DNA of 16,762 bases from Candidatus Nomurabacteria bacterium RIFCSPHIGHO2_02_FULL_38_15 (GCA_001785575.1 MFUC01000007.1:1-16762); one strand, 5' to 3'. Positions 1 through 6,950 are shown, counted from the first letter of the stretch. Program-made: numbers and translations. Notes: generated by a model not told the origin, from the sequence alone.

Positions 1-133
1 ACTTATTGGTCAAAAATTAGGTGGAAAAGATCACACAACCGTCATTCATTCCTGTGAAAAAATTAAGCGAGATTTAGAAAATAACCCAAACTTAATAAAA
101 GAGTTAGAAGATATTAAAATCTTATTCAGGTAG
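1..133 (+). CDS. dnaA: Chromosomal replication initiator DnaA, C-terminal end (partial)
   Basis: Only the last 43 codons are present, read from base 2 to a TAG at 131-133. The peptide begins LIGQKLGGKDHTTVIHSCEK, which carries the DnaA domain IV signature (GGKDHTTVIH, in the usual G-x-R/K-DHTTV form). This helix-turn-helix binds DnaA boxes at the origin and in DnaA-regulated promoters. The reading then runs through a basic helix to an ordinary C-terminus (ELEDIKILFR). The AAA+ and N-terminal domains lie outside the window. The neighbour dnaN starts 90 bases downstream on the same strand, the classical dnaA-dnaN order, which suggests oriC is close by, although the full origin is not visible here. 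Confidence 0.95.
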   Translation, partial: LIGQKLGGKDHTTVIHSCEKIKRDLENNPNLIKELEDIKILFR

Positions 134-184
134 AATCCACAAAATAATTCTTTAAATAAGTTTACAGGGATTAATAAAAATAGT

Positions 185-211
185 TTATCAACAAATTAAC
201 AGACCTATAAT
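185..211 (+). promoter_or_regulatory. dnaA-dnaN intergenic region: DnaA-box-like site and -10 box
   Basis: The 90-base gap between dnaA and dnaN holds TTATCAACA at 185-193 (one mismatch to the DnaA box TTATCCACA) and a perfect TATAAT at 206-211. A weaker box-like sequence, GAATCCACA, lies at 133-141 (two mismatches). The -10 ends 12 bases before the dnaN ATG, giving a leader of only about 6 bases. No good -35 hexamer is visible at the right spacing. DnaA-linked control of dnaN is an inference. Confidence 0.4.
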
Positions 212-223
212 ATAAATAATGTT

Positions 224-1330
224 ATGTATATAGAATGTAATATAAAAGATATACAAAAAGTAGTTTCATTTGCTGAAAAAGTTTCTAGTAAAAACTCAAC
301 TCTTCCAGCCCTTGAAACAATTATATTTACTTGCAAAAATAATACTTGTGAAGTTAAATCAACTAATTTATCTCTTGGTTTTTGTGCCACCATACCAGCT
401 AGTGTTAAAAAGGAGGGAACCATCTCAATAAAAGCTCAAATAATTGCGTCCGTTATTTTAAATCTAAATGATGATGGAATTGTAGCTTTAGAGGAAGGTG
501 ATGGTTTTTTAATAATTTCAACTAAAAATACAACCGCTAAATTTTTAACCACACCACATGAAGATTTCCCCGCAATACCATTTGGTGGTGACAAGAGTTT
601 TTCCATCAATAAAACAGATTTTATTGAGCTATTAAAAACAACTTTTTGGAGCGCTTCACAGTCAGATATTAAACCAGAAATGGCTTGTGTTTATATTTAC
701 TCAAATAATAATTCACTAACTGCTGTGGCAACTGATGGTTATAGATTGGCCGAAAAAAAGACCCCCTTTAAAGATATAAAAGAATTAAATATCTCCTTTC
801 TAATTCCGGTAAAAAATATACCGGATATAATTAAAATTGTGTCAGAGTGGGAAAATAACTTAATTGTTTCATATACTAAAAACCAACTAACTTTCTCGGA
901 TCTTAAAAATCAATATTTATTATCAACACGTCTAATTGATGGAGTTTTTCCTGACTATAAACAAATTCTACCTACTAATCACACAACTAAAGTAACTCTA
1001 CTAAAAGATGATGTTTTAAAAAACATCAGGCTTTCTAATGCTTTTATTGATAAATTTAATCATATTAAGTTTAATATTGATAGTATTAATAAAAACCTTT
1101 CAATTTATGCTGGTAATAATGAATCTGGTGAAATAGAGTCACTTATTGAAGCTAAAATAGAAGGTGAGGGTTTATTAATAAATTTTAACCATAGATATTT
1201 TTTAGATTGCTTCCAGTCAGTAAATGAACAAATAATTACATTAAACCTAACCACACCTAATAAACCACTAGTTATAAAAGGTCTTAACAATCAAGATTTT
1301 TTATATTTAATAATGCCTTTAAATAGATAG
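224..1330 (+). CDS. dnaN: DNA polymerase III beta subunit (sliding clamp)
   Basis: The 368-residue product matches the usual length of the bacterial beta clamp, the ring that tethers the replicative polymerase to DNA and serves as a docking platform for repair and replication proteins. The N-terminus (MYIECNIKDIQKVVSFAEKV, then STLPALETIIF) is the typical first-domain pattern. The central ATDGYRLA matches the conserved ATDG-hRhA segment, and the C-terminus FLYLIMPLNR matches the family's yLIMPlR ending, which forms part of the binding pocket for clamp partners. The ATG at 224 has no Shine-Dalgarno sequence and follows a TATAAT by 12 bases. It lies directly after dnaA and 25 bases before the DciA-like gene, so the last two are probably co-transcribed. 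Confidence 0.97.
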   Translation: MYIECNIKDIQKVVSFAEKVSSKNSTLPALETIIFTCKNNTCEVKSTNLSLGFCATIPASVKKEGTISIKAQIIASVILNLNDDGIVALEEGDGFLIISTKNTTAKFLTTPHEDFPAIPFGGDKSFSINKTDFIELLKTTFWSASQSDIKPEMACVYIYSNNNSLTAVATDGYRLAEKKTPFKDIKELNISFLIPVKNIPDIIKIVSEWENNLIVSYTKNQLTFSDLKNQYLLSTRLIDGVFPDYKQILPTNHTTKVTLLKDDVLKNIRLSNAFIDKFNHIKFNIDSINKNLSIYAGNNESGEIESLIEAKIEGEGLLINFNHRYFLDCFQSVNEQIITLNLTTPNKPLVIKGLNNQDFLYLIMPLNR

Positions 1331-1355
1331 GTTTATTACTTTACTTAAATAAAAA

Positions 1356-1610
1356 ATGCAAAAAATAAATATTTATTTAAAAAATATTTTAAATAAAAAA
1401 AATCAAAAACTTTTAGTTAGAAAAAACATTATAGAAATAGTTTTTCTAATTACTAATATAAAACTAAAAAACACCGAAGTTATTTTTGTCGGTAATAAAT
1501 TAAACCTAAAAACAAAACCAATTTTTAAACATAAAATTGGTTTACATAAAAAAAATATTTTAAATGAAATTAGTAATAAGCTTAATTTAAATTTTATAGA
1601 CTTAATTTAA
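1356..1610 (+). CDS. Small DciA-like (DUF721-type) protein, candidate helicase-loading factor
   Basis: An 84-residue, very lysine/asparagine-rich protein. Its C-terminal half (about residues 40-84: VIFVGNKLNLKTKPIFKHKI, then GLHKKNILNEISNKLNLNFIDLI) follows the DUF721/DciA pattern: a beta strand ending in G-x-L, a strand ending near a 'sp.wr.el' segment, then a K..iL..iN helix and a final 'i.di' strand. DciA interacts with and helps load the replicative helicase DnaB in bacteria lacking DnaC/DnaI. Location supports this: DUF721 genes are often found in the dnaA-dnaN-recF-gyrB neighbourhood. The protein is much shorter than most DciA proteins, so at best it is the minimal core. Assignment rests on pattern and context, not a database hit. 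Its end is 13 bases from the end of the convergent penicillin-binding protein gene, with no clear terminator between. Confidence 0.55.
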   Translation: MQKINIYLKNILNKKNQKLLVRKNIIEIVFLITNIKLKNTEVIFVGNKLNLKTKPIFKHKIGLHKKNILNEISNKLNLNFIDLI

Positions 1611-1623
1611 AATTCAAACCACA

Positions 1624-4074
1624 TTAAAAATAAATTGTTTTTGAGGTTGATGTTCCAGATGAATCTTCAACTATAAGGGTGAGTGAGTTTTGCTCTAATA
1701 TTTGGTCTGGATTAATTGGTTTTGAAAAGTTGTTAGTTTTGGTTTCACCTAAATATTTACCATTTAAAAACACATTAGTTTTTACTAATTTATTATTAGA
1801 TGTAAATAAATAGTCAAAAATTAAGACTGAGTTTGTGATTATTGTGTAAGGATTTGTTGTGATAACCACGTCGGATTTATTGGGGTTGGTGTTTATGTTT
1901 AAATCCAACGTCATACTGTCACCATAGCGTCCGCTATTTTTTGCCCACCAATTTTGTACACCATACTCCCAATTCTTAAACATAGGGTTATTATATGGAT
2001 TAGTCGGCTTGGCATTAAGGGGATTGTCTTTATCTACCCAATAAAGTATTGAGTGGACATTTGCAGTAATAACTTCCTTTTTAAATTCAATAGGTGTAGA
2101 TGTGTCAGCCAAAAGGCCTGTACGTGAATCTATAATTTTTGAAGCATCGCCCATCCATGAGCCACGAAGCACTGGGCTAATGCTGGTATTTATTACTGGG
2201 GCCTCCTCAAAAACCTCGGCTGGGTATTTTGACAGTACATAGCGCATAAACTCATTCCATGAAGGCCCAGCAATAGCCACACCACCCTTTTTCATTTCTT
2301 TATTATTATTATTACCAGCCCATACCCCCACAGTGATATTTGGTGTGTAACCAATTAGCCAAGCATCCCGGTTATTATTTGTTGTGCCCGTCTTAGCTGC
2401 AACTTGAAAGCCTGGGATATATAGAGCTGAGTTTGCCCCAAACGTTGGTGTACGGGCAGTATTATCAGTCAGGACACTAGCCAGGGTTTTAGTTGCATCT
2501 TCACTAATAACTTGGCGACCCTCAGTATCAACATACTCTTCTAAAATACCACCCCGAGCGTCAACAATACGCAAAATACCAGTTGTTGGCATAAACTTAC
2601 CTTTATTGGCCAACGTACTATAACCATGAACCATATCTAAAAGCGATACTTCGCCACCACCCAAAACTAATGATAGGCCATATTGATTTTTATCACCTAA
2701 TAATTCAATCCCTAAATCATTAGCAGTTTTTAAAACATCATCAATACCAATTAAATACAAAAGCTTAACCGCGGGTATATTAATTGATTGTTGTAATGCG
2801 TCACGTAACTTTATTGGTCCGCGAAACAGTCCGTCAAAATTACTTGGACTATAACACTCTTTAGCTTCACTGCCCCATGGTGGACAACCAGTATTGAATT
2901 CAGTTGCTACGTCAAATAAAACCGTTTCAGGAGTATAGCCTTTTTCAAAAGCCTTGGCGTAAACAACCGGCTTAAAGGCTGAGCCGGGTTGGCGCTTAGC
3001 AGTGGCGACATTAAAGGCTCCGTCGATTTCTTTATTAAAATAATCGCGCGAACCAACCATAACTAATATTTGCCCAGTTTTAGGATCCATAGTTACTAGG
3101 GCTTGATTTCCAGCATCATACACTTTTTCAGCCTCAGTGGCCCGTTTTTTTAAAATCTCCTCGGCCCTTTTTTGTAAATCATAATCTAGGGTTGTATAAA
3201 CAGAAAGCCCACCACTCTCAACGGCTTCCTCGCCATATTTTTCAGCTAAATATTTTTTAATATAAAAAACAAAATGGTTGGCCTTCACGCCGCGATTTTC
3301 GGCTGGTGAAAATACAACTTTCTCGGCCAGGGCACTTTCATACTCCTCGTTTGTTATTGCCCCGGTGTCTAGTATTCTTTTTAAAACATAATTTTTACGG
3401 TCTTCTAGTTTTTGTTTATTTTCACCATATGGTGAATAAATACTTGGACCCTTAGGTATAGCTGCCATATAAGCTGACTCAGCCAAAGTTAAATCTTTTG
3501 GGTCTTTATTGAAAAGACCGTGCGCTCCTTCGTAGGCGCCATAAGTTACACCGCCATAAGGGTTTTGGTTTAAGTAAATTTCTAGTATCTGATCTTTACT
3601 TAATGTGCTTTCAATCCGAATAGCCAATACCCACTCTTTCAATTTTCTTGAAATAGTTCTATCACGTGTTAAAATTGCATTTTTAACAACTTGTTGAGTT
3701 ATGGTTGAGCCACCCTGTTTTTTACCCGTGGTTAAGGTTTTAAAAATAGCTCTGACAACCGATTTTGGGCGTACGCCACTGTGCGTATAAAAAGTCTCAT
3801 CTTCAACTGCAATTGTGGCCTTTTTTAAATTCTCACCCATGTTGTTCAAGGGTATTTCAGTGCGCCTGACGGAGCCCTGTAGGTCATATAAAACAATATC
3901 GCCCGTACGGTCGTAAATTTTCGTTGAGTTGCTAATTTTATAATCCATAAAATTATTAAAATCTGGCAATTTCATTTGACTATAAGCCAACACTGTAACC
4001 GCAATAAAAACAAAAATTAAACCCAAAAACCCCAAAAGCATATTTTTTGATACAGATGTTGTATGTTTCTTCAT
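1624..4074 (-). CDS. Class A penicillin-binding protein (PBP1A family: glycosyltransferase plus transpeptidase)
   Basis: An 816-residue bifunctional peptidoglycan synthase that polymerises lipid II and cross-links the glycan strands outside the membrane. A basic N-terminus leads to one membrane anchor (about residues 12-31). The GT51 domain shows catalytic E91 in EDETFYTHSG, QGGSTITQQ at 120-128, the RKLKE motif with E147, and ILEIYLN at 163-169. The transpeptidase has SAFK (S365 nucleophile, K368), SIN at 430-432 and KTG at 561-563. A C-terminal beta-rich, Ig-like extension (about 735-816, with VFLNGKYLGE and SLTLIVEDSSG) is outside the catalytic core and may bind the wall. All catalytic motifs are intact. 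The gene lies just beyond a strong terminator following the acidic ORF; only 13 bases separate the hairpin from its ATG, so its promoter is not evident. Confidence 0.96.
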   Translation of the reverse strand: MKKHTTSVSKNMLLGFLGLIFVFIAVTVLAYSQMKLPDFNNFMDYKISNSTKIYDRTGDIVLYDLQGSVRRTEIPLNNMGENLKKATIAVEDETFYTHSGVRPKSVVRAIFKTLTTGKKQGGSTITQQVVKNAILTRDRTISRKLKEWVLAIRIESTLSKDQILEIYLNQNPYGGVTYGAYEGAHGLFNKDPKDLTLAESAYMAAIPKGPSIYSPYGENKQKLEDRKNYVLKRILDTGAITNEEYESALAEKVVFSPAENRGVKANHFVFYIKKYLAEKYGEEAVESGGLSVYTTLDYDLQKRAEEILKKRATEAEKVYDAGNQALVTMDPKTGQILVMVGSRDYFNKEIDGAFNVATAKRQPGSAFKPVVYAKAFEKGYTPETVLFDVATEFNTGCPPWGSEAKECYSPSNFDGLFRGPIKLRDALQQSINIPAVKLLYLIGIDDVLKTANDLGIELLGDKNQYGLSLVLGGGEVSLLDMVHGYSTLANKGKFMPTTGILRIVDARGGILEEYVDTEGRQVISEDATKTLASVLTDNTARTPTFGANSALYIPGFQVAAKTGTTNNNRDAWLIGYTPNITVGVWAGNNNNKEMKKGGVAIAGPSWNEFMRYVLSKYPAEVFEEAPVINTSISPVLRGSWMGDASKIIDSRTGLLADTSTPIEFKKEVITANVHSILYWVDKDNPLNAKPTNPYNNPMFKNWEYGVQNWWAKNSGRYGDSMTLDLNINTNPNKSDVVITTNPYTIITNSVLIFDYLFTSNNKLVKTNVFLNGKYLGETKTNNFSKPINPDQILEQNSLTLIVEDSSGTSTSKTIYF

Positions 4075-4087
4075 AAAAATACTCTAA

Positions 4088-4119
4088 CACAAAAACCAAG
4101 CTTTTGCTTGGTTTTTGTG
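4088..4119 (-). terminator. Intrinsic terminator after the acidic small gene
   Basis: A perfect 14-bp inverted repeat (4088-4101 and 4106-4119) with a 4-base loop. The arms contain CCAAGC/GCTTGG flanked by A5/T5, so it can terminate transcription from either strand. It follows the minus-strand acidic gene (stop at 4134) and precedes the penicillin-binding protein ATG. Confidence 0.75.
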
Positions 4120-4133
4120 CTGAATTAAAAAAA

Positions 4134-4352
4134 TTAATTAGTTTCACCAGCGCTTGATTCTCGCTCCTCGTCGGCATCAGCTTGAAAGCCAACCGAGAAC
4201 TCGTCATCAACAACCTCGTCAACTGGCACCTCTAAATCCTCCTCGTCGCCAGTTTTAAACGCCTCATCACTAAAGCGATTAATTTTATTTGGCAGAACGC
4301 CGTCGGTGTCTAATTCATTGATGTCTTTAATATCTTTTTCTTCGTCGTACAT
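4134..4352 (-). CDS. Small, highly acidic hypothetical protein
   Basis: A 72-residue protein dominated by Asp and Glu (for example GDEEDLEVPVDEVVDDE around residues 35-51), with no cysteine, no signal peptide and no membrane segment. I do not recognise the family. It looks intrinsically disordered and cytoplasmic. Support for it being real: its own candidate promoter (4383-4411), a perfect hairpin terminator right behind it, and an otherwise unexplained gap between ruvC and the penicillin-binding protein gene. The ATG has an AT-only leader and no Shine-Dalgarno sequence. DNA-mimic or chaperone-like roles are possible for such composition but nothing in the sequence decides. Confidence 0.7.
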   Translation of the reverse strand: MYDEEKDIKDINELDTDGVLPNKINRFSDEAFKTGDEEDLEVPVDEVVDDEFSVGFQADADEERESSAGETN

Positions 4353-4382
4353 AATTTTTTAATAAATTAATAATTATGAAAT

Positions 4383-4411
4383 GTTATATCAAGATTAAAA
4401 AAACTTTGCAA
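4383..4411 (-). promoter_or_regulatory. Promoter for the acidic small gene, overlapping the ruvC terminator
   Basis: Read on the minus strand: TTGCAA (4411-4406) as -35, a 17-base spacer, then TATAAC (4388-4383) as -10 preceded by TGA (extended -10 TGN). Transcription would start near 4376, about 24 bases before the ATG. The -35 spans the loop of the ruvC terminator hairpin. Confidence 0.5.
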
Positions 4412-4423
4412 GTTTTTTTAATC
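4393..4423 (-). terminator. Intrinsic terminator of ruvBC
   Basis: A perfect 14-bp inverted repeat (4393-4406 and 4410-4423) with a 3-base loop, the arms containing A7 and T7. It begins 5 bases after the ruvC stop codon on the minus strand. Confidence 0.7.
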
Positions 4424-4428
4424 AATTT

Positions 4429-4908
4429 TTACCTAAAATGGGCAAAAAAAGTTAAGCCAATACAAATCGCGTCAATTTCATCGTCTAGCATTTTGGTTTT
4501 TGGTAGGTCAATTAGTTTTTTGGCCATAAAATAGATAGCTTTTTTGTCGGCTGTACCTGACCCAGTAATCGCAATTTTAATAGCACTCGGGTGGAATTCA
4601 TTTATTTTTAAACCATACTTTTTTGCTAAATACAAGATGACGCCTCGGGCTTCAGCTACCAGCATAGCTGTCTTTTTATTCACACTAAAAAATAATTTTT
4701 CGGTGGCTAAAAACTCTGGCTGATACTTTAAAATAATTTCTTCAAGCTTCTGGCCAATCAAAAATAACCTTTCAATATGTTCTGTTTTTGAATTGGTCTT
4801 AAAACAGTCTGAGAAAATAATTTCTTCCACCGCTTTATTGTTTGCGTCTTTTTTTAAAACCGCAATTCCTAAACGTTCGTATCCGGGGTCAATCGCTAAA
4901 ATTATCAT
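4429..4908 (-). CDS. ruvC: Crossover junction endodeoxyribonuclease RuvC
   Basis: A 159-residue RNase H-fold nuclease that cuts Holliday junctions symmetrically after RuvAB branch migration. The four acidic metal ligands are visible: D7 in LAIDPGYERLG, E70 in LATEKLFF, and D143 and D146 in the LDDEIDAICIGL segment. Conserved blocks MLVAEARGVI (residues 82-91) and the FHPSAIK region (105-111) are also present, and the length is normal. The start ATG overlaps the ruvB stop by 4 bases (ATGA), implying translational coupling. ruvA is not in the window. A hairpin terminator follows directly. Confidence 0.95.
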   Translation of the reverse strand: MIILAIDPGYERLGIAVLKKDANNKAVEEIIFSDCFKTNSKTEHIERLFLIGQKLEEIILKYQPEFLATEKLFFSVNKKTAMLVAEARGVILYLAKKYGLKINEFHPSAIKIAITGSGTADKKAIYFMAKKLIDLPKTKMLDDEIDAICIGLTFFAHFR

Positions 4909-5906
4909 GATACGTGCGTGCGGGCTTTAGGGGTTGCAACTCGACCTCGGCTGGTACGTTCAATAAAGCCTTGTTGGATTAAATATGGTTCAACTACATC
5001 CTCAATGGTTGATTCTTCTTCGGATAACGCTTGAGCTAATGTTTGCACACCGACTGGGCCCCCATTAAATTTTTCAATTAAAACTTCTAAATACTTTCGG
5101 TCTGACTGATTCAGTCCATGTTCATCAACACCTAACATGTCTAATGCTTGCTTGGCTACTTCTTTACTTGTAGGCTTGTCGTAAACTTGGGCAAAGTCGC
5201 GCACACGTTTTAAAAAGTAATTAGCTGTGCGTGGAGTTTGACGACTGCGAATAACGACTTCTAAAATCGCTTCAGCTTCAGCCTCAAGGCCTAATAATTT
5301 AGCCGACCTTTCAACAATTTGCATTAATTCGGTTTGGCTATAATACTCTAGCCTATATGCTCCGCCTGAAAAACGCGACCGAAGTGGTGCCGACAATGAC
5401 GCTACGCGGGTTGTGGCGCCAATCAATGTAAAAGCAGGCAAGTCCAATTGAATTGTGCGCGCCGATGGGCCCTTACCAATAATAATATCCAATACGCCCG
5501 ATTCCATGGCGGGGTATAAAACTTCCTCAATCATTTTGTTTAGCCGGTGAATTTCGTCAATAAATAAAATATCACCTGGCTGTAAATTGGTTAATATAGA
5601 GGCTAAGTCGCCAACTTTTTCAATCGCCGGGCCTGAAGTTATACGAATTTGTCGGCCGGTTTCGCGGGCAATCAGGTGGGCTAGGGTTGTTTTGCCCAAG
5701 CCTGGTGGCCCATAAAATAAAAGATGCTCGGCCGGGTGGTTACGCTGACTGGCCGCTAATAAAAGGATTTTGACATTTTCTTTAATATGGTCTTGGCCAA
5801 TATATTCAGCCCAGGTGTTGGGGCGCAGGGTACTGTCCAAAAAACCTTCGGTTTCAAGGGTATTTTGGCTATTTATTTGATTATTTAAAGGGGTTTTTTT
5901 AGGCAT
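4905..5906 (-). CDS. ruvB: Holliday junction branch migration ATPase RuvB
   Basis: A hexameric AAA+ motor that with RuvA drives branch migration of Holliday junctions. Counting from an upstream in-frame GTG at 5933 (342 residues), the Walker A GPPGLGKT is at 75-82, Walker B FIDEIH at 124-129, sensor 1 GATT at 172-175, and LRSRF around 184-188 holds the arginine finger. The C-terminal winged helix carries GGPVGVQTLAQALSEE and EPYLIQQGFIERTSRGR. I place the start at the ATG at 5906 (333 residues): the GTG would add only nine non-conserved residues and neither start has a Shine-Dalgarno sequence. The downstream ruvC overlaps it by 4 bases. A TATTAT on the minus strand at 5985-5980 could be its -10, but no matching -35 is seen. 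Confidence 0.95.
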   Translation of the reverse strand: MPKKTPLNNQINSQNTLETEGFLDSTLRPNTWAEYIGQDHIKENVKILLLAASQRNHPAEHLLFYGPPGLGKTTLAHLIARETGRQIRITSGPAIEKVGDLASILTNLQPGDILFIDEIHRLNKMIEEVLYPAMESGVLDIIIGKGPSARTIQLDLPAFTLIGATTRVASLSAPLRSRFSGGAYRLEYYSQTELMQIVERSAKLLGLEAEAEAILEVVIRSRQTPRTANYFLKRVRDFAQVYDKPTSKEVAKQALDMLGVDEHGLNQSDRKYLEVLIEKFNGGPVGVQTLAQALSEEESTIEDVVEPYLIQQGFIERTSRGRVATPKARTHVS

Positions 5907-5956
5907 TTTGTCCACAATATTCACACTACCCACAAGCTTTTAGATATGCGTCAACC

Positions 5957-5984
5957 TTGACAACAAAAATCAGCTTGCTATAAT
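5957..5984 (+). promoter_or_regulatory. Strong promoter for a non-coding RNA
   Basis: Consensus TTGACA at 5957-5962, a 16-base spacer, and consensus TATAAT at 5979-5984 preceded by TGC (extended -10). It points away from ruvB into a region with no convincing coding frame. The expected start is near 5991. Confidence 0.8.
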
Positions 5985-5990
5985 AGAAGT

Positions 5991-6210
5991 CCGATAACCT
6001 AGGTAATGTTTACTTTTAACGAGTTTTAAAAATTTGTTAAAACTGCTTACCCCTAGTATATCAAAGAAGGCACAACTCTCTAAGTGGCCAGCTCCGGCCC
6101 AGGGGATATCAAAGAGGACGTTCTGGTCTCGACTGGAACTATCCTTTAAGGCATTCCTACTCGCTTTTAAATATAATCGCGAGGGCCGTTTAGAGATTTG
6201 TGCTTTTTTT
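5991..6210 (+). ncRNA. Structured non-coding RNA, unknown family (about 220 nt)
   Basis: A consensus promoter ends 7 bases upstream and the RNA ends with a long stem and T7 at 6204-6210. By hand folding: a 5' hairpin with a closing helix (5999-6003 with 6052-6056) and an inner perfect GTTTTAA/TTAAAAC stem (6023-6029 with 6037-6043). A long closing stem pairs 6070-6089 with 6184-6203, 19 of 20 positions paired including two G-U, extendable by three pairs into the T-run. Inside it, AGGGGATA (6101-6108) pairs with 6140-6147, capped by hairpin 6120-6126/6133-6139, and a further hairpin is CTCGC/GCGAG (6160-6164 with 6179-6183). ATATCAAAGA occurs twice (6058-6067, 6106-6115), its TCAAAG core apparently unpaired. 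It does not show the hallmarks of RNase P RNA, tmRNA or SRP RNA; 6S RNA is not excluded but the branched fold argues against it. Confidence 0.72.
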
Positions 6211-6216
6211 ATTTGC

Positions 6217-6236
6217 CTACTCCTCAAAATCTAAAT
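6217..6236. repeat. Left copy of a 20-bp perfect direct repeat (pilB 3'-end copy)
   Basis: CTACTCCTCAAAATCTAAAT, identical and in the same orientation at 7274-7293. On the minus strand the right copy encodes the last residues DLDFEE plus stop of the PilB/GspE ATPase. This left copy has no pilB coding sequence attached. Flanking bases do not match. Confidence 0.85.
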
Positions 6237-6259
6237 AAAAAAGCCACCAATTGGTGGCT
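6237..6259 (-). terminator. Intrinsic terminator of the HD-domain gene
   Basis: The 18-base perfect palindrome AGCCACCAATTGGTGGCT (6242-6259) overlaps the gene's stop codon and is followed on the minus strand by a T-run (complement of A6 at 6237-6242). Confidence 0.75.
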
Positions 6260-6893
6260 AAATGGGTGACTGCTCATCAGTATCTATTGGCTTATCAAAT
6301 GAAAGGTTTGTCGTGGTGTAAATATTTTTCCACCAATCCGACGGGTTAGTGTCATAAATAGACCTACCTAATTGCTTGGATGATTCTAGGTGTAATCTTT
6401 CTAACCAAGCATAAGGTCTTTTTTTAGACTTACCCGTAAGCCACAATGTTGCCTCTTTGTTTCCTTGCCACTCATATTCCTTTAATAAGAGTAACTGGTC
6501 AAGTGTGTCGGCGTCTTTCGCAACCATTGATTCTCTTGATTGCCTTTTCTCATATTCCTCTATTGTTGTAGTTAGGCTTGGAAAAGAATACGTTTGTGCT
6601 TGAGCCTGAATAATTTCAAGTGTATTGATGGCGACATGTCTTTTGTGTACCCAGTTGTGGTCGCCCGATCTAGTCTCGGGCCAATCATGACTCAACGCCA
6701 TTAATACAACCCTACCTACATCCACTTGTTCCATTTGAGCCAAGAATATACTTATAACTGCAACTCGGTACGAATGGCTGGCGATGTTGTCACTGTCATC
6801 GTTGGTTAAAAGAGTTTGTCTGTGTGATCTATTAATTTTACGCAAAGAGCCTATTTCAAATAGGAAATTTGCCAATTTTTCTTCATCTTTCAT
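6258..6893 (-). CDS. HD-domain phosphohydrolase (YfbR/HDDC2-like)
   Basis: From the ATG at 6893 the product is 211 residues. The metal-binding HD signature is complete: H40 in NIASHSYRVAV, H69-D70 in ALSHDWPETRSGDH with E73 and D78 nearby, and D127 in MVAKDADTLDQL. The spacing and the 'HDxxE...GD' pattern resemble the YfbR/HDDC2 5'-deoxynucleotidase branch of HD hydrolases, soluble enzymes that dephosphorylate (deoxy)nucleoside monophosphates; the exact substrate cannot be read here. A Trp-rich C-terminal part (about 141-195, with PSDWWKNIY) is unfamiliar. An in-frame TTG at 6914 was rejected because it would sit at the predicted transcript start. The gene lies inside the direct-repeat-bounded segment, divergent from a 64-residue gene, so it looks accessory. 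Confidence 0.82.
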   Translation of the reverse strand: MKDEEKLANFLFEIGSLRKINRSHRQTLLTNDDSDNIASHSYRVAVISIFLAQMEQVDVGRVVLMALSHDWPETRSGDHNWVHKRHVAINTLEIIQAQAQTYSFPSLTTTIEEYEKRQSRESMVAKDADTLDQLLLLKEYEWQGNKEATLWLTGKSKKRPYAWLERLHLESSKQLGRSIYDTNPSDWWKNIYTTTNLSFDKPIDTDEQSPI

Positions 6894-6922
6894 AAAAATC
6901 TTTTTAGTGAACAATTTTCATC

Positions 6923-6950
6923 ATCATACTCTTTTTGGGCACAAGGTCAA
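6923..6950 (-). promoter_or_regulatory. Promoter of the HD-domain gene
   Basis: On the minus strand: TTGACC (6950-6945), a 16-base spacer, TATGAT (6928-6923). The predicted start near 6916 leaves a leader of about 23 bases to the ATG at 6893. Confidence 0.65.

Noticed and set aside
1515..1543. Perfect 11-bp inverted repeat inside the DciA-like gene
   Set aside because: AAACCAATTTT/AAAATTGGTTT lies within the coding sequence, is AT-rich and has no T-run after it, so it is probably a composition effect.
1611..1623. Terminator between the convergent DciA-like and penicillin-binding protein genes
   Set aside because: The 13-base gap has no hairpin; any termination would have to lie within the coding sequences.
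5907..5933. GTG start at 5933 for RuvB
   Set aside because: It adds nine non-conserved residues before an ATG at 5906 and has no Shine-Dalgarno sequence or fitting promoter.
5985..6210. RNase P RNA, suggested by AAGTCCG at 5987-5993
   Set aside because: The transcript is too short, the AAGTCCG is at the extreme 5' end, and the other conserved RNase P segments (GAGGAAAGTCCG context, ACAGAA) are not seen.
5970..6234. Two overlapping open frames on opposite strands (66 and 85 codons) over the ncRNA
   Set aside because: Neither has a recognisable protein pattern. The plus-strand frame starts inside the RNA's 5' hairpin and the other is antisense to it. The promoter, stems and T7 explain the region better as RNA.
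6894..6914. TTG start at 6914 for the HD hydrolase
   Set aside because: It would lie at the predicted transcription start, and an ATG is available 7 codons in.
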